A stretch of 64,000 bases of DNA. Origin: Paraherbaspirillum soli. GTDB taxonomy: Bacteria; Pseudomonadota; Gammaproteobacteria; Burkholderiales; Burkholderiaceae_D. Under the pieces are notes generated by a model. It had not been told where the DNA came from. It ran no database searches and saw only the letters and a list, made by a program, of their open reading frames with translations. Every line of letters begins with the position of its first letter. The first letter of the stretch is position 1. Location of the stretch: positions 186,001-250,000 of the forward strand of contig NZ_JBHSMT010000013.1 in NCBI RefSeq assembly GCF_042654985.1, written 5' to 3'. Below are positions 23,633-32,318 of this stretch, in pieces. A program made the position numbers and the translations under genes.

Positions 23633-26085
23633 CCCCAAGCCTCCGGATTAATTGGAATGTTACTCCAAGGAATAACACTACTCGGTCGGCCTCCTGCCCA
23701 AGATTGGATTTCCGGTTCAATACCGAGCACACGACCAGCAACATATCTATGATTCCCATCAACGATTATCCCTTCGTCGACTTTGATAGCTGGAGCAACC
23801 TCGCCTTGAATAAGTCTTTCCACATACTCTTGCACCCTTGGCAACGATATGCCACCTCGTTGCTGAGAGCTTAAGGGAGCACCTTCCATTGCTTTCCTGA
23901 TTATTTCTTCAGTGACTTGCTCGCCCTTGGTAATTGCATTTGTCGCTTTAATCTCACAAGCAGCAACCCCTTTGAGTACCCCGGCTAGGACGCCCTTAAT
24001 TACCCCACCTGCGCCTACTATTTCAACTCCTGCAGGGAAACCAGAAATAGATCTATCGAAGGCTTCAAGCGGGCTTTCTGATCGGGCAGCAGCTACAGAG
24101 CTACTCCACCAATTGTTAATTGACTCCCGCCAATCGAGTCCACGAGGATCAATTCGAATTATTGGATTGCCTCCGACATAACCATAGGTATTGATGCCGC
24201 CGCTTAGCCCGATCGGATCAGATTCGAGGTACCGCCCTTGCTGCGGATCATAGTCCCGATGGATGTTGTAAAAATTATTGGTTTCCTTGTCATACAACTG
24301 CCCCGGGAAGCGCTGGTTGTACGTGAAGACTCCCAGTCCGCTCGGATTCTCATCCGGCGGCAGCATCCCAAACGGATCGGCATTGTCCCAACGCCACACC
24401 ATCTTGTTATCACTCGCCTGCGTGATCACTCGCGGGGTGTTGATGTGGTCGGCATAGACGTAATACACATTGGTCGCCGTGATCTGATTCACCCCGCTGC
24501 CGGTGACCGTTTGTTTCAACACCGCGACCGGCAGATCGCCCAGATATACCGTTTCTTCGATCACTTGCCCGTTGACGTCGTATTCGCCGATCAGGTGGCC
24601 CGCTTCGTCATACACATAGCTGTTACTGCCGGTCGCAACAATGGTTGCCGGGCCTTGCTTTTGCACCCGCTGGTCGATGCCGTTATGGCTGTAGGTGACG
24701 GTATTGCCGGCGTTGGTCGCGCTGACCATGCGGCCGCGGTCGTTGTAGGTGTAGCTGATGCTGCTGTCGCTGATCAGGTTGCCGGCGGCGTCGTAGCTGA
24801 TGTTCTTGGGCGGCGCGGATCCGGCAATCGCGCTTAGCCGGTTGCTGTTGGCGGCAATGATATCGGCATAGGTGCTGCCGCCGAATGTCGCCTGGATACG
24901 GTTGCCGCTGGCGTCGTACTGGAAGCTTTGGTTGTTGGCGCCGCTGCTGCCGGTGACGCTGGTCAGACGGTCCAGATTGTCGTAGCCGTAGCCCTGGTTG
25001 TAATTGGCCGGGGCGTTGTTGCCGGTGCCTGATCCGATGTGACTGCTGCTGACAATCCGGCCGGCGGCGTCGTAGCTGATGCTGCGGTTGGTGCCGTTGT
25101 TCAGCAGGTCGCCGAGCGGGTAGCTGGTGATGCGGCCGTTCAGGTCGATGCCACGGGCGTAGGTGCTGCTGCTGAGCGCATTGCTATTGCCCCAGGTCCA
25201 GGCGTTGACCGCGCCGAACGCTTGGTAGCCGATGCCGGTCAACAGTGGAATCGTGCTGCCGGCATTGGTGCCGCCGCCTGTCGCATTGGTCGGGTTCAAG
25301 AACAGCATGTTGACCCGGCCGGCCGTGTCATAGCCGTAGTTGATCCGGTTGCCGCTCGGGTAGGTCATGCTGGCCAGCATGCCGGCGGCGTTGTCGCTGC
25401 CGCCGTAGGTATAGCTGATGGAGCGGCTAGTGGCCGTGGCGCCGCTGACGATGGTTTGGACCTTGCTCAGCAAGCGGCCGAAGCCGTCGTAGGCATAGGT
25501 CGTCTGGCCCGAGCCGTCGATCATCCGCGTCAGGTGGCCTTTCGCGTTCGGCGCGCCGCTCGCGCCGCCGTCGTATTCGAACTGGGTCGGGGTGCCGCTG
25601 GCGTAGGCTATCCGGGTCAGTCGATTGATGCCGTCGTAGCTGTAGCTGGTGGTCTTGCCGCGGGCGTCGGTGCTGGTTGTCAGATTGCCGACCGCATCGA
25701 ATGCCCTGGTGGTGGTGCCGGTGTCGGGACTGCTAATGCTGGTCAAGTTACCGAGGCCGTCGGCGCTATAACTGGTCACCAAGCCTCGCGGGTCGGTGAC
25801 CGTGCTCAGTTGGCCCAATCCATCGTAGCTGTAACTGACGGTTGGGTTGCTGCCGCCGGCCATCGGCGCTTGCTGCGTTTGCTGGATCAAGCGGCCCAGG
25901 CCGTCGTAGCTTTGTGTCGCGACGCGGCCGAGCTGGTCGATGATCTTGGTCGGATTCCCTATGGCGTCGTATTCAAAACTGGTGGCCGGGTTCGGCGCCG
26001 TTTGCGCGGCAGCGATCGAGCCATGGAGGCTGCCCAGCAGCAGGACGGCACCGACGATGCTCTTGGAAATGAAACGCCCGCTCAT
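23626..26085 (-). CDS. Rhs protein, C-terminal ORF with ParB-like toxin tip
   Basis: An 819-aa protein with its own Sec signal peptide (SIVGAVLLLGSLHGSIAAAQT) and many YD repeats (YDxxGRLxxxxxxxG). The Rhs core ends in the associated motif YLESDPIGLSGGINTYGYVGGNP (about 617-640). The last roughly 170 residues are the variable tip, containing VDEGIIVDGNHRYVAGRVLG, which resembles ParB/sulfiredoxin-like nuclease tips. It starts in an ATGA overlap with the upstream rhs ORF, so one ancestral rhs may have been split, with the second part gaining its own export signal. The pentapeptide gene overlaps its end. Confidence 0.85.
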   Translation of the reverse strand: MSGRFISKSIVGAVLLLGSLHGSIAAAQTAPNPATSFEYDAIGNPTKIIDQLGRVATQSYDGLGRLIQQTQQAPMAGGSNPTVSYSYDGLGQLSTVTDPRGLVTSYSADGLGNLTSISSPDTGTTTRAFDAVGNLTTSTDARGKTTSYSYDGINRLTRIAYASGTPTQFEYDGGASGAPNAKGHLTRMIDGSGQTTYAYDGFGRLLSKVQTIVSGATATSRSISYTYGGSDNAAGMLASMTYPSGNRINYGYDTAGRVNMLFLNPTNATGGGTNAGSTIPLLTGIGYQAFGAVNAWTWGNSNALSSSTYARGIDLNGRITSYPLGDLLNNGTNRSISYDAAGRIVSSSHIGSGTGNNAPANYNQGYGYDNLDRLTSVTGSSGANNQSFQYDASGNRIQATFGGSTYADIIAANSNRLSAIAGSAPPKNISYDAAGNLISDSSISYTYNDRGRMVSATNAGNTVTYSHNGIDQRVQKQGPATIVATGSNSYVYDEAGHLIGEYDVNGQVIEETVYLGDLPVAVLKQTVTGSGVNQITATNVYYVYADHINTPRVITQASDNKMVWRWDNADPFGMLPPDENPSGLGVFTYNQRFPGQLYDKETNNFYNIHRDYDPQQGRYLESDPIGLSGGINTYGYVGGNPIIRIDPRGLDWRESINNWWSSSVAAARSESPLEAFDRSISGFPAGVEIVGAGGVIKGVLAGVLKGVAACEIKATNAITKGEQVTEEIIRKAMEGAPLSSQQRGGISLPRVQEYVERLIQGEVAPAIKVDEGIIVDGNHRYVAGRVLGIEPEIQSWAGGRPSSVIPWSNIPINPEAWGW

Positions 26086-28658
26086 TGCATGGCTCCAGTA
26101 ATTGTTTGTAAGCGATTCAAGCCATCCATCACGCGGCTGCTTTGCAGCGCCAAGGCGCCGCTCGGGTCGTTGACTTGCGTACCGATCCGGTTACCCATGT
26201 TGTCGTAGGTATAGCCGATGCTGTTGCCGATGCTGTCGGTGACCTTGGTCAAGCGGTGCGCCGGGTCGTAGCTGTAGCTGACCGTGGCATGGTTGGGCAG
26301 CGTGACCTGGGTCAGTTGGCCGACGCCGTCGTAGCTGTAGCTGGTGGTCTCGCTCGTGTTGTTGGCGCTGATGGTCCTGCCGGTCAGCCAGCCGCGTGGG
26401 TTGTACGTCAGGGTGGTGGCGGTGCCGTTGGCATCGACAATCAGCCCGACGCGGCCGTTGGCGTCGTAGTTCGACAGCGTCGTCACCAGTCCGACCGGGT
26501 TGGTGATCGTGTTCAGGTTGCCCTGGCCGTCGTAGGTGTAGCTGGTCTTGTATACGGCATCGGTGCGCGGATCGGTGGCGGTCACGACCTGGCCGCGATT
26601 GTTATACGTATACGTCCAGGTGCGCGGCGCGCCGATCACAGTCGCCGTCAGACCTTGGCTGCCGGTAGCGTCGCTGGTGGCCTGGACGGTTTTACTGAGC
26701 AGGTTGCCGGATGCATCGTAGGCATAGCTGGTCAGGCGCTTCGGTTCGGCGATCTGGGCCGGCAGCCGGAAAATGGGGTGCCAGGCGGTGCTGACGGTGC
26801 GCGCTTGCGGCGTGCCGGCGGCTTCGGTGCGGCTGAGTTGCAGATTGCGGGCGCCGTATTGATACGTGGTCAGATTGCCGTTGAAGTCCATGCGCGAGGT
26901 ATGGTTGCCGTTGCTGTCATACGCATGGCTGGCGATGGAGCCGTCGCGGCAGGTATTGCACGGCACCGAGAGCGTCGTCGGCTTGGACACGCCCAATATC
27001 GATTGCGCCGAAAATTGCCGCGCCAGATTGAACGCGTCGGCAATGGTCCGGCTGCCGTCGGCGTTATAGGTGATCGAGACCTTTTCGGTGCCGAGCGCAT
27101 GTTCGGACGACAGCGTGCGGCCATTGGTATCGTAATGCCACGATGCGAAAGTGCTGCCGTTCTCATCGTCCAGGCGGGTCAGCGCCTGCGGCAAATCGGT
27201 TTGCTGGGTGTAGCCGGATTCGTTGTAGTGATAGCGGCGGACCTTGCCATCCTGATAGGTGACGTCGGTGAGGCGGCCCAAGTTGTCGTAGCCGTAGGCG
27301 ATGGTTTTACCGGATGGATCGACGACGTTGCTGATGCGCTTGGTAGTGGCGTCGTAATTGATCGCCAGCACATGGCCGAAGCTGTCGGTGATCGAGGTCA
27401 CACGGTTATCGTTATTTGCATAGGCCAGTGTATGCGTCAAGCCTTGCCGGTTTTTAACCGCCACCAGCTTGCCGCTGGCGTCGTAGCTTTCCACCTCGTC
27501 GCGGGCGTTGATGTAGGTCGCACTGGCAAGCTGGCCGGTGGTGAATGTGGTCAGCGACAACTTGTCGGTCACATCGGCGTCGCTGACCCAGCCGCTGCCG
27601 CCCCAGGTAAAGGTGTACATCTTGCCGCTGGGGCGCGTGACCAGCGCCTTGTTCGGCGTGACGGTGGTAATCAAAGTCACCGATGCGGCGTAGTTGTGTT
27701 GCCAGTTCAGGCCGAAGCTTTGTTGCGCGGCGGCCCGGCTGTTATAAAAACGCTCCAGGTGTAGCGGAAATGCGCCGACGGCGGTGTAATCCTGTTCGGT
27801 CTGGAAGTGATTGCCGCTAACAAAATTGATCGGGTCGCCGGTGCAGCAATCGGATTCGCCGTCGTCCTTTTGCTCGTTGAATTTTTGGGAGAGGTTGGTT
27901 TCGATCAGAAGCATGGTCTCCGACGACCGGTCATCGGGTGCTGGCACGCCATCGATGGTATATCCGTTAGATATCCACCACTGCTTCACTACGCCGATGT
28001 CATAAGCAAACCAGCTGTCATTTTGTGACTTGTACACCAAATCGTGATCACGCCCTTGATCTTGTATCTTCATGTGCTGAGTGAACTTCTCCTCCAAGTG
28101 CAACGTGTCATAGATCCCAGCAGGAACTGCGATTCTTTCGACACCCACAACACGCGCTTCCCGTTTTATGTCCATCAGGACAGACTGCCCCTCGGCATAT
28201 GGACAAACCACCGTTGTATTACCTACAAACGCTTGGCCAGGCGTGACCTCGGCCGGCAGATAGGTGATGGGCTGGCTGAAGAATGGCGTACACCGCAGTT
28301 GCGCTGTGGTGTTCACGTCGTCGTAGTGGAGTCGAAATCCATCTACTATATTTCTGGAAACATAAGATTTATTGCCGGGCGACCATTCAAACAGGGTTGT
28401 ACTAGCACCGGAATCAATAGAACCTGGCTTTGTTACGACAGACACGGTACTCACGTCAGGATCATCGGAAACGCTATACACCCAATGATTTCCCACTGCG
28501 AGCGGAAAGTAATGCTCAGTCGTGATGGCCGACGCTGTCGGGGCCAACGTCGACAGCCAGCCGGTCAACACCAACAACGTCATTCCACGTGTCAAATTTT
28601 CTGTACGTACAACACGACCATGGCGGCATAAGCGCCCATGAGCCAATAGGCGCCCCAT
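26082..28658 (-). CDS. Rhs protein, N-terminal ORF
   Basis: About 858 aa. After a signal peptide (LLVLTGWLSTLAPTASA) comes an N-terminal domain (YFPLAVGNHWVYSV..., about 50-270). A DUF6531-type entry motif follows (DPINFVSGNHFQTEQDY) and then YD repeats to the end (M-Q-stop). No PAAR domain is present, so delivery would not be by the usual T6SS Rhs route. The start is uncertain: GTG 28676, ATG 28658 and ATG 28583 are all in frame, and the last gives the most compact signal peptide. The ORF ends in ATGA overlap with the second rhs ORF, implying coupled synthesis of two partners. Confidence 0.82.
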   Translation of the reverse strand: MGRLLAHGRLCRHGRVVRTENLTRGMTLLVLTGWLSTLAPTASAITTEHYFPLAVGNHWVYSVSDDPDVSTVSVVTKPGSIDSGASTTLFEWSPGNKSYVSRNIVDGFRLHYDDVNTTAQLRCTPFFSQPITYLPAEVTPGQAFVGNTTVVCPYAEGQSVLMDIKREARVVGVERIAVPAGIYDTLHLEEKFTQHMKIQDQGRDHDLVYKSQNDSWFAYDIGVVKQWWISNGYTIDGVPAPDDRSSETMLLIETNLSQKFNEQKDDGESDCCTGDPINFVSGNHFQTEQDYTAVGAFPLHLERFYNSRAAAQQSFGLNWQHNYAASVTLITTVTPNKALVTRPSGKMYTFTWGGSGWVSDADVTDKLSLTTFTTGQLASATYINARDEVESYDASGKLVAVKNRQGLTHTLAYANNDNRVTSITDSFGHVLAINYDATTKRISNVVDPSGKTIAYGYDNLGRLTDVTYQDGKVRRYHYNESGYTQQTDLPQALTRLDDENGSTFASWHYDTNGRTLSSEHALGTEKVSITYNADGSRTIADAFNLARQFSAQSILGVSKPTTLSVPCNTCRDGSIASHAYDSNGNHTSRMDFNGNLTTYQYGARNLQLSRTEAAGTPQARTVSTAWHPIFRLPAQIAEPKRLTSYAYDASGNLLSKTVQATSDATGSQGLTATVIGAPRTWTYTYNNRGQVVTATDPRTDAVYKTSYTYDGQGNLNTITNPVGLVTTLSNYDANGRVGLIVDANGTATTLTYNPRGWLTGRTISANNTSETTSYSYDGVGQLTQVTLPNHATVSYSYDPAHRLTKVTDSIGNSIGYTYDNMGNRIGTQVNDPSGALALQSSRVMDGLNRLQTITGAMQ

Positions 28659-28676
28659 CAATTTGAATAACCGCAC

Positions 28677-28938
28677 ACAGCCCCCCCTGAAAGTAATGTC
28701 TTGCTATCTAAAATGTTTTTGAAAAGCAAATCATTGTTCGAATGACCTCTTTCCAAAAGGAAACGAAGTATATCTACAACATTTCCAATAAGCAATTTAC
28801 ATTTCAGAACAACATTATTTCCCTGTCAAACCATCTTCCTTACTCACGAGCGCACGCATCAACAAAGATCCGGAGCGTCGCAAGACTCATTGGAAGCTGA
28901 TTCGACAGGTAGGGACAAGATGATTTGTCAATCGCCAA
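28677..28938. other. Region upstream of rhs
   Basis: About 260 nt of AT-rich sequence with no gene. It should contain the promoter of the minus-strand rhs operon, but no clear -35/-10 pair stands out. Confidence 0.4.
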
Positions 28939-29055
28939 GGCACCTCGAAAAACCTACTTCGCAGCCCAATCTCGGGAGCGATGCTCGCCGTACCTCCGTA
29001 CGGCTGCGCTTCTCTCCCCGACCTTGAGCCGCTCGCTACGGTTTTTCGAGGTGCC
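28939..29055. repeat. Repeat family F, copy 1
   Basis: A 117-bp element bounded by inverted ends GGCACCTCGAAAAACC and GGTTTTTCGAGGTGCC, with an inner GATGCTCGCCGTAC...GTACGG palindrome. A diverged copy lies at 52522-52660. Size and terminal inversion recall a small non-autonomous element, but no target duplication is evident. Confidence 0.75.
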
Positions 29056-29075
29056 CGCCAGTCATCACCGGCAAT

Positions 29076-30290
29076 TTATTGCAAATGCTCCAGCAACGAC
29101 GGCCCGAATACCTCTTGCCGGATCTGATGCGCAGCGATGCCGCGGGCCAGCAATGCCTGCCGTTGCGCCTGCATGAACGGGGTCGGGCCGCACATGAAAT
29201 AGCTGCCGTCCAATGGCAGCCAATCCTGATCCAGCTGCGCCAGCTGCAAATAGCCTTGCTGCTGGAAGTCCTGCTCGGAGCTGTCTTCCGCGGTTGGCGT
29301 CTGGTAGGCGATGTGTGACGCCAATTGCAGATGCCGATCGCGCAAGTCGGCCAGTTCCGCTTTCAACGGGTGGTGCTGGCCATTCAGCGTGGCGTACAGG
29401 AAATTGATGCGGCGCTCGGGATTCTGCTGCAAGCTGCCATGCAACATGCTCATCATTGGTGTGATGCCGACCCCGGCGCTGATCAATACCAGCGGCGTCG
29501 CCGCATCCTGGTCCAGCACGAAATCGCCGCAGGGCGGGCTGACCCATAGCTGGTCGCCGACATTGAATTGATCATGCAACAGGTTCGACACCATACCGGC
29601 CGGATTCTCGGCGCTGGCCCCCTCGCGCTTGACGCTGATGCGCCAGTGGGTTTGATCCGGCGCGTCGGACAAGCTGTATTGACGCAATTGACGCAGCGCC
29701 AGCTGTTCCACCGTGACGGCGACGCTGATGTATTGGCCGGGATGAAAAGCCGGCAGCGGCAAGCCGTCGGTCGCCTCCAGGTAAAACGAGGTGACGGTGG
29801 CGCTTTCCTGTTCCTTGCGCACCACGGTGACCTGGCGATGCTGGCCCGGCTCGATCCCATGCGCCTGATACAGGCGGCGCTCTTCCGCGATCAAGGCATC
29901 CGCCAACAGGCCGTAGGCTTCGGCCCACGCCGCCAGCAGTTCCGGCGTTGCCGCCGCGCCCAGCACTTCGCCTATCGCCGCCAGCAAATGCTCCCCTACG
30001 ATCGGGTAATGCTGCTCGCGGATGCCGAGGCTGACGTGCTTCTGCACAATCCGGCCGATCACCGGCGCCAGCGCATCCGGATTGTCGATGTTGGCGGCAT
30101 AGGCAAAAATGGCGGAGGCCAGCGCCTGCTGCTGCACCCCGGATTGCTGGTTGCTCATATTGAAGATGTTCTTGAGCTCGGGATGGGCGTCAAACAGACG
30201 TTGGTAAAAACAACGCGTAATCGTTTCGCCATGCTCGCGCAACACGGGAACCGAGGCGGCAATGTAGGGACGGGCACTTGCTGAAATCAT
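29076..30290 (-). CDS. hmp: Flavohemoglobin (nitric oxide dioxygenase)
   Basis: A 404-aa protein with an N-terminal globin domain (1-about 140: FYQRLFDAHPELKNIFN, proximal His in VQKHVSLGI), an FAD domain with RQYSLSDA, and a C-terminal NAD domain (LISAGVGITPMMSML). It oxidises NO to nitrate in the cytoplasm using NAD(P)H and O2. The Shine-Dalgarno AGGAG precedes the ATG. An NsrR-like operator overlaps the promoter at 30303-30325, and nsrR lies immediately upstream in the same direction, separated by a terminator. Confidence 0.95.
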   Translation of the reverse strand: MISASARPYIAASVPVLREHGETITRCFYQRLFDAHPELKNIFNMSNQQSGVQQQALASAIFAYAANIDNPDALAPVIGRIVQKHVSLGIREQHYPIVGEHLLAAIGEVLGAAATPELLAAWAEAYGLLADALIAEERRLYQAHGIEPGQHRQVTVVRKEQESATVTSFYLEATDGLPLPAFHPGQYISVAVTVEQLALRQLRQYSLSDAPDQTHWRISVKREGASAENPAGMVSNLLHDQFNVGDQLWVSPPCGDFVLDQDAATPLVLISAGVGITPMMSMLHGSLQQNPERRINFLYATLNGQHHPLKAELADLRDRHLQLASHIAYQTPTAEDSSEQDFQQQGYLQLAQLDQDWLPLDGSYFMCGPTPFMQAQRQALLARGIAAHQIRQEVFGPSLLEHLQ

Positions 30291-30302
30291 GAATCACTCC
30301 TA

Positions 30303-30325
30303 TTGTGTCATTTAAAATACTACAA
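30303..30325 (-). promoter_or_regulatory. NsrR-like operator before hmp
   Basis: A 23-bp imperfect inverted repeat TTGT...ATTT-A-AAAT...ACAA about 13 nt upstream of the hmp start. Its central ATTTAAAAT agrees with the known NsrR consensus core. Confidence 0.6.
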
Positions 30326-30332
30326 TTAAGGC

Positions 30333-30372
30333 AAAAAACTCCCACGTGCATGCTGTGCGTTACAGCACGTGG
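30333..30372 (-). terminator. Intrinsic terminator of nsrR
   Basis: On the minus strand the stem CCACGTGC/GCACGTGG (8 bp, 15-nt loop) is followed by GAG and six T. It separates nsrR from hmp. Confidence 0.65.
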
Positions 30373-30391
30373 ACCAACAAAAATTCAGGGA

Positions 30392-30844
30392 TCAGGCCAA
30401 CGCGGACGAAGGCGGCTGAAAATGCATGCGCGCTATCACGTTGGCGGTCGGCTGCTGGATCAGTTCGGCCAGGCTGTGCCGGTTCATGCTGGCATAAAAC
30501 TCAGCCAGGCCGAGATCCAACACCTGCTTCAAATGGCAATTGCCCCTCAAAACGCAAGGCGGCTTGTTGCAATCGACCAGGCTTGGATGCCCTTCCAGCG
30601 CGCTCAGGATGTCGCCCAGATGCAGGTTTTGAGGCGCCTGCGCCATCCGCAAGCCGCCGTTGCGGCCGGGTGTCGCCGTGACCCAGCCCAGCTTGACCAT
30701 GCGGTTGACGACCTTGTTCAGATGGTTTTTCGGGATGTCGAAAGATTGCGCCAGTTCGCCCACGGTGATGACGCCCTGCTCCGGCGTCGCCGCCAGATAC
30801 ATCAGAACGCGTAAACCGAAATCGGTGAACTTGGTAAATTGCAT
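30392..30844 (-). CDS. nsrR: Rrf2-family NO-sensing repressor NsrR
   Basis: A 150-aa regulator with an Rrf2 winged helix (MQFTKFTDFGLRVLMYLA start, FDIPKNHLNKVVNRM recognition region) and three Fe-S cysteines at about 92, 97 and 103 (C-x4-C-x5-C). NsrR binds a [Fe-S] cluster that reacts with NO, releasing the operator. Its neighbour hmp is the standard target. The ATG at 30844 matches the conserved family start; codons further upstream are non-coding and hold an autoregulatory operator at 30900-30922. Confidence 0.92.
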   Translation of the reverse strand: MQFTKFTDFGLRVLMYLAATPEQGVITVGELAQSFDIPKNHLNKVVNRMVKLGWVTATPGRNGGLRMAQAPQNLHLGDILSALEGHPSLVDCNKPPCVLRGNCHLKQVLDLGLAEFYASMNRHSLAELIQQPTANVIARMHFQPPSSALA

Positions 30845-30899
30845 GGTCTTGCTTTCGACAAATTGCGGATAAACCATCCGCGATGGCGTCATCATACAA

Positions 30900-30922
30900 A
30901 TGTTGCATTTTAAAAGCAACAT
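30900..30922 (-). promoter_or_regulatory. NsrR operator before nsrR (autoregulation)
   Basis: A perfect 7-bp inverted repeat ATGTTGC-N9-GCAACAT with AT-rich centre ATTTTAAAA. This is very close to the beta-proteobacterial NsrR site (GTTGCATTT-N-AAATGCAAC type). It lies 56 nt upstream of the nsrR start. Confidence 0.75.
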
Positions 30923-31049
30923 TAAAATCCAGTGCATAAATCACAGTTGACTACCCGTCCATCGACGTCAATAATTAACCAAAGAAAACATTTCCACACT
31001 GCAAAACAAAGAGGTACTGCAAGAGCCAATATCAATCGGGAGATCAGCC

Positions 31050-31571
31050 ATGAAAAAGTCTGTTCGAAATACCGCTTTGACTATCGCTTTAGCCGCCAGC
31101 ACTTCCATTGCATTTGCCGCCACCGCCACGGCCAACATGACCAATACCGTCACCGTGTCCGACAATTGCAGCATCGGCACCACCGGCTTCACCACCACCT
31201 ATGACCCGATCGTCACCAATGCCGCCAGCAATCAGGACGTCACTGCCAGCGTCACCACCACTTGCACCGTCGGCGCGAGTCCGGTCATCACGCTTGGGCA
31301 AGGCGCCAATGCCAATACCGGCTCCACCGACGCCGTGCCTTTACGCCGCCTGTCGAGCGGCGGCGGGACGCCGGTATACCTGAACTATTCGCTGTTTTCG
31401 GACTCCGGCCGCTCGACCACCTGGGGCAACACAGCGGGCACCGCCCCTAGTGCGGTAACCGGCACCGGCGCCGCCGCCCCGCTCACCATTTATGCCCGCA
31501 TCCCTTCCGGCCAGACCTCGGCGAAAGCGGCTACCTATACCGATACGGTGGTCGCTACCGTGACCTTTTAG
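31050..31571 (+). CDS. Csu-type pilus subunit (spore coat U domain)
   Basis: A 173-aa exported subunit with a signal peptide (TIALAASTSIAFAATA). The SCPU fold shows in VTVSDNCSIG, TTTCTVGASPVITLGQGAN, VYLNYSLFSDSG and the last strand YTDTVVATVTF used for donor-strand exchange. This is the likely major subunit of an archaic chaperone-usher pilus. It begins a four-gene operon with chaperone, usher and a second SCPU protein, all within 13 nt or overlapping. Confidence 0.88.
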   Translation: MKKSVRNTALTIALAASTSIAFAATATANMTNTVTVSDNCSIGTTGFTTTYDPIVTNAASNQDVTASVTTTCTVGASPVITLGQGANANTGSTDAVPLRRLSSGGGTPVYLNYSLFSDSGRSTTWGNTAGTAPSAVTGTGAAAPLTIYARIPSGQTSAKAATYTDTVVATVTF

Positions 31572-31583
31572 GCACGCCCGCCT

Positions 31584-32318
31584 ATGCGCTTAAGTCATCA
31601 GACCAGGCGGATTGCGTTGGCAATCGGGCTAGGCATCGGGCTGGCAAACGCGGGCGCGGCGGCCTCGTTGAGCGTCAATCCGATCGGCTTCCATCTGACG
31701 CCGCAGCGGCCGTCTGCGGTGCTGCAAGTCAGGAATGCCGGAGCCGATCCGGTGCGGGTGCAGGTCGGCGCAGTCGATTGGAGCACCGACGGTCGCCAGG
31801 AAGTCTTGACGGACACCGATGCCGTGCTGTTGAACCCGCCCATTTTTGCGCTGCAACCAGGGCAAACTCAATATGTGCGCTTCGGTCTGCGGCATCCGGC
31901 GAATTCGGCGGCGGAAGCCAGCTATCGCTTGCTGGTTGAGGAAGTCCCTTCCGGCGCAGCACCAGCCTCGGGTTTAAGAACCTTGTTAAGAGTCAGTATC
32001 CCGGTCTTCATCGCGCCCGCGAAAGGACGCGAAATGGTGTCCTGGACACTGCAGCAGGCAGCGACCGGGCCGGTGCTGGCGGCGCGCAATGAGGGCAACG
32101 TCCACGCCAAGATTCAACAGATCAGGCTAGCTAACAGCGACAGCAACGGCAGTTTGCAGATCACCTCCACGGCGTACGTGCTGCCCGGTCAGCATAAGGA
32201 ATGGCGGCTGGAAAGCGGCAAAATCCAACCCGGCAAAGTGCGTCTGCAAATTCAAACAGATAAGGGCGAGATTGAAGAAAACCTCACGTTGGGGGCTGAC
32301 CAAGTGCCTGGCCGCTAG
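31584..32318 (+). CDS. Periplasmic pilus chaperone (CsuC-like)
   Basis: A 244-aa exported chaperone with two Ig-like domains. The first has IGFHLTPQRPSAVLQVRN and the P..F.L.PG..Q.VR motif (PPIFALQPGQTQYVRFG); the second follows LLRVSIPVFIAP. A signal peptide is present (IALAIGLGIGLANAGAA). It binds SCPU subunits and passes them to the usher. Only 12 nt separate it from the upstream subunit gene. Confidence 0.9.
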   Translation: MRLSHQTRRIALAIGLGIGLANAGAAASLSVNPIGFHLTPQRPSAVLQVRNAGADPVRVQVGAVDWSTDGRQEVLTDTDAVLLNPPIFALQPGQTQYVRFGLRHPANSAAEASYRLLVEEVPSGAAPASGLRTLLRVSIPVFIAPAKGREMVSWTLQQAATGPVLAARNEGNVHAKIQQIRLANSDSNGSLQITSTAYVLPGQHKEWRLESGKIQPGKVRLQIQTDKGEIEENLTLGADQVPGR

